DNA of 8,126 bases from Proteiniphilum sp. UBA5267 (GCA_002411515.1 DHTF01000069.1:12446-20571), one strand, 5' to 3'. Numbered from the stretch's first letter, positions 1 through 6,533 are shown. The notes: generated from the sequence alone by a model not told the origin. Numbers and translations are program-made.

Positions 1-350
1 ATCTGTAGCTCTTCGGGGGTATATTGCGAGGGATCAATATCTCCGCCAAAGCCGAACCCTTCGTCGAAATAAACAGTCTGCCGCTTGATGGCCCTTTGAT
101 ATTGGCCGATGATGTCAAGCTGCGGCAGCAGGGCACCGTAGGCCGACTTCTTAGCATATTGCTTCTTGGTGATCTCCATATCGGCCACTTTGACTGTGGG
201 ATTCTCGCTCAACGCAATATTGAGTGCCGTAGGCAGATCTACCCACAAGCTGTCGGGTTGTTGTGCCGATAGGGTGAATTGAGCCATCAGACCAAGCATT
301 AAAAGCACTATATGCCTGGTTATTTGTTTTTTATTCATCTCATTCATCAT
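1..350 (-). CDS. TolC-family outer membrane efflux protein, N-terminal part (runs off the left edge)
   Basis: Reading leftwards from 350 gives 116 codons open to the window edge. The protein begins MMNEMNKKQITRHIVLLML, a Sec signal peptide with probable cleavage after LSA (about residue 29). The mature part opens with a TolC-family N-terminus: a helix with DLPTALNIALSENPTVKVA, then KKSAYGALLPQLDIIGQY. Families of this kind form the outer-membrane channel of tripartite RND or ABC exporters; the periplasmic adaptor and inner-membrane pump would be expected further left, outside the window. ATGs at 350 and 347 overlap the end of the upstream TetR gene, while an ATG at 338 starts just after it with the usual MNKK opening; 338 is a reasonable alternative. 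No separate promoter was seen, so translation is probably coupled to the TetR gene. The substrate cannot be told from this part. Confidence 0.88.
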   Translation of the reverse strand, partial: MMNEMNKKQITRHIVLLMLGLMAQFTLSAQQPDSLWVDLPTALNIALSENPTVKVADMEITKKQYAKKSAYGALLPQLDIIGQYQRAIKRQTVYFDEGFGFGGDIDPSQYTPEELQ

Positions 351-978
351 TTTTAAGTCTGTTTTTTTCTTTTTGTTGTGCTAAATAATCATCTATTATT
401 TTGATCCCCTTTTCGGTGAGGATACCGCGAACAAAATTGATCATCATTGTATAAAAGAGCTCTGCGAAAGTAAAAGGTGGTTTTTCGAGAGAGGTGGCAC
501 GGATGTAAATGGAACTGCTCTGCTCCACCAGAAAAGCAGTGACCTCCACATTCAGATCTTCCCGGATGTAACCCTGTCGGATGCCATTTTGTAGAAACTT
601 AACCAGGGACTCCTTGTTTTTATCTACATCATTTTCGATAAATTCATTGGCATGAGGGTAGTATTTCTGGATGTCTTCAAAAAATTTTGCATTGCAAATG
701 GGTGCGGATTGCTGAATCTCTATGATCTTGATGAATATTTCTACCACGTTGGGAGTATTGGATATCAGTGAGTCGAAAACATGTCTGCGTTTATCCCGCA
801 GATCCATCAACAACGACAGGAGAATTTCTTCCTTGTCCTTAAAATTTTCGTAAATAGTCCTCTTTGAGATGCCCAGTGAAAAAGCCATCTCATCCATCGA
901 CACACTTTTTATCCCATACTGGAAGAACAAGTCTCCCGCTTTTGCAATGATTCTTTCTTTAATCTCCATGTAGCGCAT
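340..978 (-). CDS. TetR/AcrR-family transcriptional regulator
   Basis: This 212-residue protein has the normal TetR length. The N-terminal DNA-binding domain covers about residues 5-52: a helix (EIKERIIAKAGDLFFQYG), then the helix-turn-helix SMDEMAFSLGISKRTIYENF at about 27-46, followed by KDKEEIL. The remaining C-terminal helices form the variable ligand and dimer domain, so the inducer cannot be predicted. The stop codon overlaps the start of the TolC-family gene, so the two form one transcript, and the protein most likely represses its own operon until an efflux substrate binds. ATGs at 978 and 969 are both possible. The promoter at 990-1021 would leave almost no leader before 978, so 969 (protein starting MEIKER) may be the real start. 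Inverted repeats around the promoter fit autoregulation. Confidence 0.9.
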   Translation of the reverse strand: MRYMEIKERIIAKAGDLFFQYGIKSVSMDEMAFSLGISKRTIYENFKDKEEILLSLLMDLRDKRRHVFDSLISNTPNVVEIFIKIIEIQQSAPICNAKFFEDIQKYYPHANEFIENDVDKNKESLVKFLQNGIRQGYIREDLNVEVTAFLVEQSSSIYIRATSLEKPPFTFAELFYTMMINFVRGILTEKGIKIIDDYLAQQKEKNRLKNDE

Positions 979-989
979 TTAAAAACGCA

Positions 990-1021
990 CAAAGGTAAAG
1001 TAGGAAACTGAAAAAATCAAA
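990..1021 (-). promoter_or_regulatory. Bacteroidetes-type promoter for the tetR-tolC operon
   Basis: On the leftward strand there is TTTG (1021-1018), a 20-base spacer, and TACCTTTG (997-990). This matches the Bacteroidetes consensus TTTG-N19-21-TAnnTTTG exactly. Transcription would start at about 983-986, just before the ATG at 978 and about 15 bases before the ATG at 969. It is the only consensus-quality promoter seen upstream of the tetR gene. Confidence 0.75.
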
Positions 1022-1049
1022 TCAGTTTTTTAAGTTTAACATACTTTAC
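995..1049. promoter_or_regulatory. Nested inverted repeats over the tetR promoter, probable TetR operator
   Basis: Two inverted repeats are nested here. The outer arms are GTAAAGTA (995-1002) and TACTTTAC (1042-1049), 8 of 8 bases complementary. The inner arms are AAACTGA (1005-1011) and TCAGTTT (1022-1028), 7 of 7, with a 10-base spacer that contains the -33 TTTG. The outer left arm overlaps the -7 box. A further match makes each flank a copy of one element in opposite orientation: TAAAGTA, 2-4 bases, AAACT. Binding by the neighbouring TetR protein is an inference from position. Confidence 0.5.
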
Positions 1050-1096
1050 GACTAGCCGACAATGATTAATTTATCTAATTGATGCACTGATTTATA

Positions 1097-1951
1097 TCAC
1101 AGATTCAGCACAGTCCTCAATGCTTTGTATCCCGATGCGCTAGCCCTTATTTTGTCTCCGTTTTTAAGCGTAAGCATCTGGCTTTGTTTCTCATAAAGTT
1201 CGATGCGCAATATCTTCTCCACGTTGACAATGTAGGAACGGTGTACCCGTACGAAACGATCTGCCGGCAGGTTGGTCTCGAAATACTTCATGGTCTCCTC
1301 CTTGATATAATTGTGCTGGTCAGTCACGATCTGTACGTAATCGCCGTCGGACTGAATATACATAATATCGGTAACAAGGATCACATGAATTTTTTGCCCT
1401 ACTTTGACGGCAATCCTCTCCAGATCTCCCCCATTCGCATGACCGTTTACAGATTGCGGCATCGATGCGGTGACACCATTTGCTTCAGCTTCATCTATGT
1501 CGGCATCCTCCTCATCTTCCTTCTCTCCTTTTCTGTTTACAATCTGAATGTGTATCAACAGGGCAAAAATTACATACAACAACGCTCCAATGAAGGCACT
1601 TGCCGGGAGCAGGATTCTAGTTTCAGTGAATTGTTCTTTGTGAAAAATGAGATAAGAAGTCAGAAATCCCATCATCACCCATACAATGACAAACAAAACG
1701 CCAATGGCCAAATAATTAATAAACCGTTGGTAGGCCCCGAGTCTGACATAGTTGGAAGAAGGGACGACGATACCCAGTAGCCATCCCATAGAGAGTAAGA
1801 TCAGCGCATCGATAAAGCTCTTTAGCAGGAGTGTACCAAACGGGAAATTAAGAAGCGGATAAAAGGCCATCGCCTGCATCACTGTATAAAGCAATCCCAG
1901 AAGAATTGCTGGATACAGTCTGATAGATATGTAAGTAAAGGTCAATTTCAT
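1097..1951 (-). CDS. Membrane-anchored LytTR-domain transcriptional regulator
   Basis: From the ATG at 1951 the protein has 284 residues. Four hydrophobic helices lie at about 15-34, 39-64, 80-103 and 113-138. A very acidic linker follows (EKEDEEDADIDEAEA, about 143-157), then a LytTR DNA-binding domain from about 178 to the end, with the family hallmarks DIMYIQSDGDYVQI and FVRVHRSYIVNVEKI. LytTR domains bind DNA through beta-strands rather than a helix-turn-helix. There is no receiver domain, so a signal must come through the membrane part, with both termini predicted cytoplasmic. It follows the LiaF-like gene in the same operon. A GTG at 1999 would give 300 residues and a 14-base overlap with that gene; I prefer the ATG because the extra 16 residues are polar and unremarkable and it starts close to the first helix. 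The target genes are unknown. Confidence 0.85.
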   Translation of the reverse strand: MKLTFTYISIRLYPAILLGLLYTVMQAMAFYPLLNFPFGTLLLKSFIDALILLSMGWLLGIVVPSSNYVRLGAYQRFINYLAIGVLFVIVWVMMGFLTSYLIFHKEQFTETRILLPASAFIGALLYVIFALLIHIQIVNRKGEKEDEEDADIDEAEANGVTASMPQSVNGHANGGDLERIAVKVGQKIHVILVTDIMYIQSDGDYVQIVTDQHNYIKEETMKYFETNLPADRFVRVHRSYIVNVEKILRIELYEKQSQMLTLKNGDKIRASASGYKALRTVLNL

Positions 1952-1985
1952 GCCGTTCTGAGAGGAATTGACTTTCTGTCGATGA

Positions 1986-2741
1986 TTACCTAATCTCACA
2001 TCCTCCGAAGGTCAGATTACCTTGCAGGATGAGCTTCCGTGAATAATCAGGCTGAGAGATGAGCCTTTTGTCCTCCACGCCTCCCAAAACCGTATGAAAC
2101 CGCGACTCAATCAACCAGTCGCCGGGAATATAGAGTTCCACGCCCCCGAAAGTGGCATCGATTTCGAGACAGGTTTCCCCTTCCGGTAATGTGGTCTTGC
2201 GCAAGTCGAGTACCACACCTCCAAAAGTAGCATTGATCACACCCCCGTAAAAAACAGGATCCAGGAAAATACTCTCAGAGCCGCCAAACAATACATTTTT
2301 CTCAATCCTCCCGTTTACATTCTCTATCGGGTCGGATTCCGCTGGCCTGTAGGAACATTTCCTGGAACGATTGCAGTTGCCTACCCTAAACACCATGATC
2401 AGACCGAGCAGGATCAGTAAAACGGGCCAGAAATTGTGGGTAAAAGCAGGGTCAATACCAGGAATAAGTCCGGGATAAGCTTCAGCAATACGAGGAAGCA
2501 GGAAGAAACAGCCCAGGATCAGGAATATGATACCCAAAGAATAATCTCTTTTAGAGAAACTGATGATTGAAAAAAAGATAAAAATCATCGGCCATGAAAA
2601 GAGGATCGGTCTGAGAGCCTCATCAATCCAACCGAAGTTAAATGACAGAAAAAGCAATCCGGCAACAATCAGCAGTAAACCAAGAACTATGCCTTTCGAC
2701 CGGGGAGAATGATTGGTGGTAGTAAACGATTGTCTTTCCAT
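1986..2741 (-). CDS. LiaF-like membrane protein (four-helix N-terminal domain plus LiaF-type FGG-repeat C-terminal domain)
   Basis: This 251-residue protein has four hydrophobic helices at about 17-36, 45-62, 68-84 and 103-119, resembling the DUF5668/LiaI-LiaF transmembrane region. A short basic, Cys-containing loop follows (NCNRSRKCS, 122-130). The C-terminal domain, about 140-251, carries six Phe/Tyr/Leu-Gly-Gly turns (152, 165, 173, 198, 219, 245), the pattern of the LiaF C-terminal family described as cell-wall-active-antibiotic response. In Firmicutes LiaF restrains the LiaS kinase and LiaR regulator. Here no kinase is adjacent; instead the next gene encodes a membrane-tethered LytTR regulator, so this protein may control that partner directly, which is inference. 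The start at 2741 is the first ATG after a good promoter, with a short leader. The family assignment is firm; the function is inferred from Firmicutes and could differ. Confidence 0.85.
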   Translation of the reverse strand: MERQSFTTTNHSPRSKGIVLGLLLIVAGLLFLSFNFGWIDEALRPILFSWPMIFIFFSIISFSKRDYSLGIIFLILGCFFLLPRIAEAYPGLIPGIDPAFTHNFWPVLLILLGLIMVFRVGNCNRSRKCSYRPAESDPIENVNGRIEKNVLFGGSESIFLDPVFYGGVINATFGGVVLDLRKTTLPEGETCLEIDATFGGVELYIPGDWLIESRFHTVLGGVEDKRLISQPDYSRKLILQGNLTFGGCEIR

Positions 2742-2764
2742 ATACGTGCAAATTTAAGTTTGGA

Positions 2765-2797
2765 CAAAAGTACATACCGAACGGGTATGAGAACAAT
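2765..2797 (-). promoter_or_regulatory. Bacteroidetes-type promoter for the LiaF-like/LytTR operon
   Basis: On the leftward strand there is ATTG (2797-2794), a 21-base spacer, and TACTTTTG (2772-2765). The -7 box fits TAnnTTTG fully and the -33 box lacks only its first T. Transcription would start near 2760, giving a leader of about 20 bases before the ATG at 2741. A second -7-like box, TAAATTTG at 2756-2749, lacks a -33 partner and would leave almost no leader. Confidence 0.65.
2773..2789. promoter_or_regulatory. Dyad CATACC-N5-GGTATG inside the promoter spacer, possible operator
   Basis: The sequence CATACCGAACGGGTATG is a perfect 6-base inverted repeat with a 5-base centre. It sits wholly within the 21-base spacer between the -33 and -7 boxes of the LiaF-like gene's promoter, a position where a bound protein would block or remodel polymerase. 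The binding protein is unknown; LytTR proteins normally use direct repeats, so it may be a different regulator. Confidence 0.35.
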
Positions 2798-2815
2798 TAC
2801 AAATCGACTAACGGT
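2777..2815 (-). promoter_or_regulatory. Two LytTR-like half-sites as a direct repeat upstream of the LiaF-like gene
   Basis: On the leftward strand, ACCGTTAGT (2815-2807) matches all positions of the published LytTR half-site pattern [TA][AC][CA]GTTN[AG][TG]. CCCGTTCGG (2785-2777) matches all but the first. They repeat every 30 bases, about three helical turns, against 21-22 bases for classic sites. The pattern is degenerate, so chance is possible. The position, over and upstream of the promoter of an operon that encodes a LytTR protein, is what makes it worth listing. Confidence 0.3.
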
Positions 2816-2861
2816 GCTATTTTTCCCGACGAATGAACTATTTTTTCCTTTAAATAAATCC

Positions 2862-2896
2862 ATATTTTTCTCCAACCTGAAAAATATTTATCTTTG
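2862..2896 (+). promoter_or_regulatory. Promoter for the lipoprotein-DUF2461 operon, with an inverted repeat over its upstream half
   Basis: The rightward strand has TATCTTTG at 2889-2896, a full match to the Bacteroidetes -7 box, with only a weak -33 (a T-run at 2865-2869, 19 bases upstream). A 9-base inverted repeat, ATATTTTTC (2862-2870) and GAAAAATAT (2879-2887), separated by 8 bases, fills the region just upstream of the -7 box. Transcription would start near 2901, leaving a leader of about 100 bases in which I see no structured element. The repeat is AT-rich and could be chance. Confidence 0.5.
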
Positions 2897-3000
2897 GCAT
2901 GTAAAAGTATGCATAACATCTGGAAAGCAGACAAATTTAAGGAATCATTTTGCCTGGGTGATACAACAGAGCGAGTTAAAAACTAAATAAAAGTAATCGT

Positions 3001-3441
3001 ATGTACAAAAAAATTTCTTCTTCAATTCTTTTCATGCTGACAACAACACTGCTGTTGTCGGTAGGCTGCACTGGAAAAAACACATCTGAACCGCTGAATG
3101 TGGATGAACTGCTGACCAATGCCACCTCGCTGGTCGGTGAAACTGTCGTGGTTGAGGGTCTCTGCACCCACGTCTGCAGCAAAAGCGGCATGAAACTTTT
3201 CCTGCAGGGTAGTACGGAAACGAAAACAGTACGCGCAGAATCAGATGCTACTTTGGGTAAGTTCGATCCGGCGAGTGTAGATATGAAGGTGCGAGTACGC
3301 GGCACACTGCTGGAAGAAGAAACTGGCGAAAACAGCCATGCTTCCCACACCCACGTAGAGGAGGGGCAAATATGCGAAACTGAACAAACTGCAGAAAAAA
3401 CATACTATCTCGCTGCTGAGTCATACCAGATCATCGACTGA
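3001..3441 (+). CDS. Small uncharacterised lipoprotein, possibly OB-fold
   Basis: This 146-residue protein has an N-terminal lipoprotein signal: KK, a hydrophobic stretch, and LLLSVGC with Cys23 as the probable lipidated residue (the lipobox is slightly relaxed, with Ser at -3). The mature part is mostly beta-strand-like: LVGETVVVEGLCTHVC at 44-59, KLFLQG at 65-70 and MKVRVRGTLLEE at 95-106. This alternation of 'VxVxG' strands suggests a small OB-fold, but I do not recognise a named family. Cys55, His57 and Cys59, together with the later HASHTHVEEGQIC (113-125), offer a plausible metal or redox site. The stop codon directly abuts the ATG of the DUF2461 gene, so the two are co-translated. It is read divergently from the LiaF-like/LytTR operon and could be under related envelope-stress control, which is inference. 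Confidence 0.8.
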   Translation: MYKKISSSILFMLTTTLLLSVGCTGKNTSEPLNVDELLTNATSLVGETVVVEGLCTHVCSKSGMKLFLQGSTETKTVRAESDATLGKFDPASVDMKVRVRGTLLEEETGENSHASHTHVEEGQICETEQTAEKTYYLAAESYQIID

Positions 3442-4131
3442 ATGGAACATCCCAAAGATTTCTCCGGCTTCACGCCCGACACCATCCTCTTCCTGAAGGA
3501 ACTGAAGGAAAACAACTACCGGGAATGGTTCAACGAGCGAAAGCACATCTACGAGGAGGCATTGCTGCAACCTTTCCGGGCGCTGGCAGCAATGCTCTCC
3601 CCAACCATGTACAATATTGATCCCCAATTCGATCTGCGCCCGACAAAGATGTTGTCTCGCATTTATCGCGACATCCGCTTCTCGCCCAACAAAGATCCCT
3701 ACAAAACTTCCATGTGGCTCAATTTTCAGCAGACCACCACACACTGGGAGAGTTTTCCCGGTTATTTTGCCGAACTAAGCGACGGACATTTTATGACCGG
3801 CATGGGGCTGTTCATGCCAAAGCGCAAGATCATGGATGTTTTCCGGGAAGAGGTGGATTATAGCCGGGAATCGTTCAAAGAGATGGCAGAGAAAGCGTTC
3901 CTGGCTGGGTTTGAAGTAGGTGGAGAACCCTACAAGCGTCCCCTCCCCAACAACCTGCCAAACTTTTTTCAACCTTGGATACAACGCAAGAGCGTTTACA
4001 CGATCAAAACCATTCCTCTGACCGATAAACGGCTCTACAGTGAAGCCATTGCGCTGCAGCTCATGGAGGACTTTACACAAATAGCCGATCTCTATCATTT
4101 TATGAAGGAGATTGTAAAGGAAGCGCAATGA
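3442..4131 (+). CDS. DUF2461 (TIGR02453-type) family protein
   Basis: This 229-residue protein has the usual length for the family. The family signature is clear: FLKELKENNYREWFNERK (about 17-34) and the highly conserved SRIYRDIRFSPNKDPYKT (72-89), followed by FPGYFAEL at 105-112. The signature is rich in conserved Arg, Asp and Lys, suggesting a binding or catalytic site, but no biochemical function is established to my knowledge, so none is assigned. There is no signal peptide or membrane segment, so it is probably cytoplasmic, in contrast to its lipoprotein partner. Its ATG follows the lipoprotein stop codon with no gap, which indicates one transcript and translational coupling. I see no convincing hairpin terminator in the 72 bases before maeB, so some read-through is possible. 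Confidence 0.9.
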   Translation: MEHPKDFSGFTPDTILFLKELKENNYREWFNERKHIYEEALLQPFRALAAMLSPTMYNIDPQFDLRPTKMLSRIYRDIRFSPNKDPYKTSMWLNFQQTTTHWESFPGYFAELSDGHFMTGMGLFMPKRKIMDVFREEVDYSRESFKEMAEKAFLAGFEVGGEPYKRPLPNNLPNFFQPWIQRKSVYTIKTIPLTDKRLYSEAIALQLMEDFTQIADLYHFMKEIVKEAQ

Positions 4132-4158
4132 AAATTATAATCTGTCACTTATTTTTTG

Positions 4159-4192
4159 TAATTTTGTGCAATTTCTCATTTTTACTGCACAA
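4159..4192 (+). promoter_or_regulatory. Likely maeB promoter (-7 box) with inverted repeat in the leader
   Basis: TAATTTTG at 4159-4166 fits the Bacteroidetes -7 box; no good -33 element lies 19-21 bases upstream. The repeat TTGTGCA (4164-4170) and TGCACAA (4186-4192), 7 of 7 complementary with a 15-base loop, begins inside the -7 box and ends 11 bases before the maeB ATG. It could be an operator, or a weak leader hairpin if transcription starts near its left arm. Confidence 0.45.
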
Positions 4193-4203
4193 TTAAAATC
4201 AAA

Positions 4204-6507
4204 ATGGCAAATAACAAACTACGTGACGACGCACTTGCCTATCATGCGCAGGGGCGTCCTGGAAAAATTGAAGTCGTTCCCACCAAACCTTATAGCTCAC
4301 AGCGTGACCTCTCCCTGGCCTACTCCCCGGGAGTAGCAGTTCCCTGTCTGGAGATTGAGAAAAATCCGCAGGATGCTTACAATTACACCTCGAAAGGAAA
4401 CCTGGTGGCAGTCATCTCAAACGGTACCGCCGTACTAGGTCTGGGCAACATTGGCGCCCTGGCCGGCAAACCGGTCATGGAAGGGAAAGGACTGCTTTTC
4501 AAGATTTTCGCAGGCATCGACGTATTCGACATCGAAGTCGACGAAAAAGACCCGGAGAAATTCATCCAGGTTGTTAAAGCAATTGCACCCACCTTCGGGG
4601 GCATCAACCTGGAAGACATCAAGGCACCCCAATGCTTCGAGATTGAGGAACGCCTGAAGAATGAACTGGACATTCCCATCATGCACGACGACCAGCACGG
4701 CACGGCCATCATCTCTGCCTGCGGACTACTCAACGCACTGGAGATCAACGGTAAAAAGATAGAAGACATCCGCATTGTGGTGAACGGCGCCGGCGCTGCC
4801 GCCAACTCCTGCACTAAACTGTACATGGCGTTGGGAGCAAAGCTTGAAAATATAGTGATGGTCGACTCAAAAGGGGTGATCAACACGGCTCGGACTGACT
4901 TGAACGAACGCAAAAAGCCTTTCGCTACCAGCAGAAACATCACCACGCTGGAGGAAGCAATGAGGAATGCCGATGTATTTCTCGGTCTCTCCGTGGCCGA
5001 TGTGCTTACCCCGGAAATGTTGCAGTCAATGAACCACGATCCCATCGTCTTCGCACTGGCAAATCCCAACCCGGAGATTTCCTACGAGCTGGCCATGACC
5101 GCGCGGGAGGATATCATCTTCGCCACCGGCCGATCCGACTATCCCAACCAGATCAACAATGTACTGGGTTTTCCCTATATTTTTCGCGGTGCCCTCGACG
5201 TACAGGCCACCTGCATCAACGAAGAGATGAAAATTGCCACAGTCTATGCCCTGGCCGAGCTGACCAAGAAGGCTGTGCCGGACGTGGTGAATGCGGCCTA
5301 CAGCGTAAAGAAACTTCGCTTCGGAAAAGAATACATCATTCCCAAACCGCTCGACCCGCGCCTGCTCACCACGGTGGCTCCTGCCGTAGCCAAGGCTGCG
5401 ATGGCATCGGGAGTAGCACGCAAGCCTATCACCAACTGGGATGAATATGATCACAAGCTGCGCGATCTGATGGGGCTCGACAACAAGTTGATACGCCGTC
5501 TCTATGAAATGGCACGCCAAAACCCCAAACGGGTGGTTTTCTCCGAGACCAACCATCTGAATATGCTCAAAGCTGCTGAAACAGCCCGCGCAGAAGGTAT
5601 TTGCCACCCTGTGTTGTTGGGCAATGAGGAGAAGATTGGCAATGTAGCACGGGAGAACCAGATCAACCTCGAAGGAATAGAGATTGTGAACCTGCGGCAC
5701 GACCGGGAAGAAGAACGCCGCATGCGATATGCACAGATCCTTACCGAAAAACGGAACCGACAGGGGATGACGTTGGAAGAAGCTTCCGAGAAGATGTTCG
5801 AACGCAACTATTTCGGCATGATGATGGTGGAAACAGGCGAAGCCGATGCCATGATCACCGGCGTTTTCAGCAAGTATGCCGACACTACAGCCATAGCCAA
5901 AGAGGTAATCGGCATCCGCGAGGGATTGAACCATATCGGCGCCATGCATATCGTGAATACCAAAAAGGGAATGCTCTTTCTGGCAGATACGCTCTTCAAT
6001 CGCCATCCAGACACCGAAACACTGATCGACATCGCCCGGCTTGCCAATGCAACCGTCAAGTTCTTCAACTACGACCCGGTCATCGCCATGCTCTCATACT
6101 CCAACTTTGGAGCCGACAAGGAGGGTAGCCCTGCCAGCGTACATCAAGTGGTAAAAACACTGCACGAAAGGTACCCCGATATGGTGGTCGATGGAGAAAT
6201 GCAGGTAAACTATGCCCTCAACAAGGAGCTGCGCAACAAAAAATATCCGTTCACACGGCTGGGCGATAAAGAGGTGAACACCCTTGTGTTTCCCAACCTC
6301 AGCTCGGCCAATGCTTCCTACAAGCTACTGAAGGAGACCGGAATGAGCGACATCATCGGCCCGATTCAGATGGGTCTGAACAAACCGGTGCACATCCTCG
6401 ATGTGGAAACTCCCGTACGCGACATCGTGAACATGGTGGCGGTGGCAGTGATCGATGCCATTGTGGAGGAAAACATCCGGCTGAACAACCTTTCCCGTAT
6501 CGTCTAG
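4204..6507 (+). CDS. maeB: NADP-dependent malic enzyme with C-terminal phosphotransacetylase-like domain
   Basis: This 767-residue protein has the full length of two-domain MaeB. It oxidatively decarboxylates malate to pyruvate and CO2 with NADP+, supplying NADPH and pyruvate in the cytoplasm. In the malic-enzyme half (1-425), SLAYSPGVA carries the catalytic Tyr40; MEGKGLLFK (92-100) holds the active-site lysine; Glu137-Asp138 in GINLEDI and Asp162-Asp163 in MHDDQHGT are the metal ligands; and VNGAGAAA (193-200) is the nucleotide loop. The sequence then shows NPNPEI (287-292) and TGRSDYPNQ (308-316). The second half, from about 428, resembles phosphate acetyltransferase (NPKRVVFSET, ETGEADAMITG, FPNLSSANASYKL). 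In studied MaeB proteins this domain is regulatory and responds to acetyl-CoA rather than being active. All key residues are present and there is no frameshift. The A-rich leader lacks a Shine-Dalgarno sequence. Confidence 0.97.
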   Translation: MANNKLRDDALAYHAQGRPGKIEVVPTKPYSSQRDLSLAYSPGVAVPCLEIEKNPQDAYNYTSKGNLVAVISNGTAVLGLGNIGALAGKPVMEGKGLLFKIFAGIDVFDIEVDEKDPEKFIQVVKAIAPTFGGINLEDIKAPQCFEIEERLKNELDIPIMHDDQHGTAIISACGLLNALEINGKKIEDIRIVVNGAGAAANSCTKLYMALGAKLENIVMVDSKGVINTARTDLNERKKPFATSRNITTLEEAMRNADVFLGLSVADVLTPEMLQSMNHDPIVFALANPNPEISYELAMTAREDIIFATGRSDYPNQINNVLGFPYIFRGALDVQATCINEEMKIATVYALAELTKKAVPDVVNAAYSVKKLRFGKEYIIPKPLDPRLLTTVAPAVAKAAMASGVARKPITNWDEYDHKLRDLMGLDNKLIRRLYEMARQNPKRVVFSETNHLNMLKAAETARAEGICHPVLLGNEEKIGNVARENQINLEGIEIVNLRHDREEERRMRYAQILTEKRNRQGMTLEEASEKMFERNYFGMMMVETGEADAMITGVFSKYADTTAIAKEVIGIREGLNHIGAMHIVNTKKGMLFLADTLFNRHPDTETLIDIARLANATVKFFNYDPVIAMLSYSNFGADKEGSPASVHQVVKTLHERYPDMVVDGEMQVNYALNKELRNKKYPFTRLGDKEVNTLVFPNLSSANASYKLLKETGMSDIIGPIQMGLNKPVHILDVETPVRDIVNMVAVAVIDAIVEENIRLNNLSRIV

Positions 6508-6533
6508 GAGGTTTGCATCAGGGGAGGTATCCC

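Noticed and set aside
24..272. Rightward open frame at the left edge
   Set aside because: The opposite strand encodes a signal peptide followed by a typical TolC N-terminus, so this is a shadow.
1050..1096. Terminator between the LytTR gene and tetR
   Set aside because: I found no stem with a following T-run on the leftward strand, so read-through into tetR cannot be excluded.
1184..1780. Rightward open frame of 198 codons opposite the LytTR regulator
   Set aside because: The opposite strand encodes a well-recognised LytTR protein; this frame shows no family motif.
2955..2980. Sequence resembling part of a human Alu element (GCCTGGGTGA ... ACAGAGCGAG)
   Set aside because: Only short fragments match and the flanks are ordinary AT-rich bacterial leader. 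It is coincidence, not contamination or a mobile element.
5026..6006. Long open frame on the leftward strand opposite maeB (326 codons)
   Set aside because: It lies entirely inside maeB, whose frame has all catalytic motifs. The translated product is rich in His and Cys with no recognisable domain, as expected of an antisense shadow.
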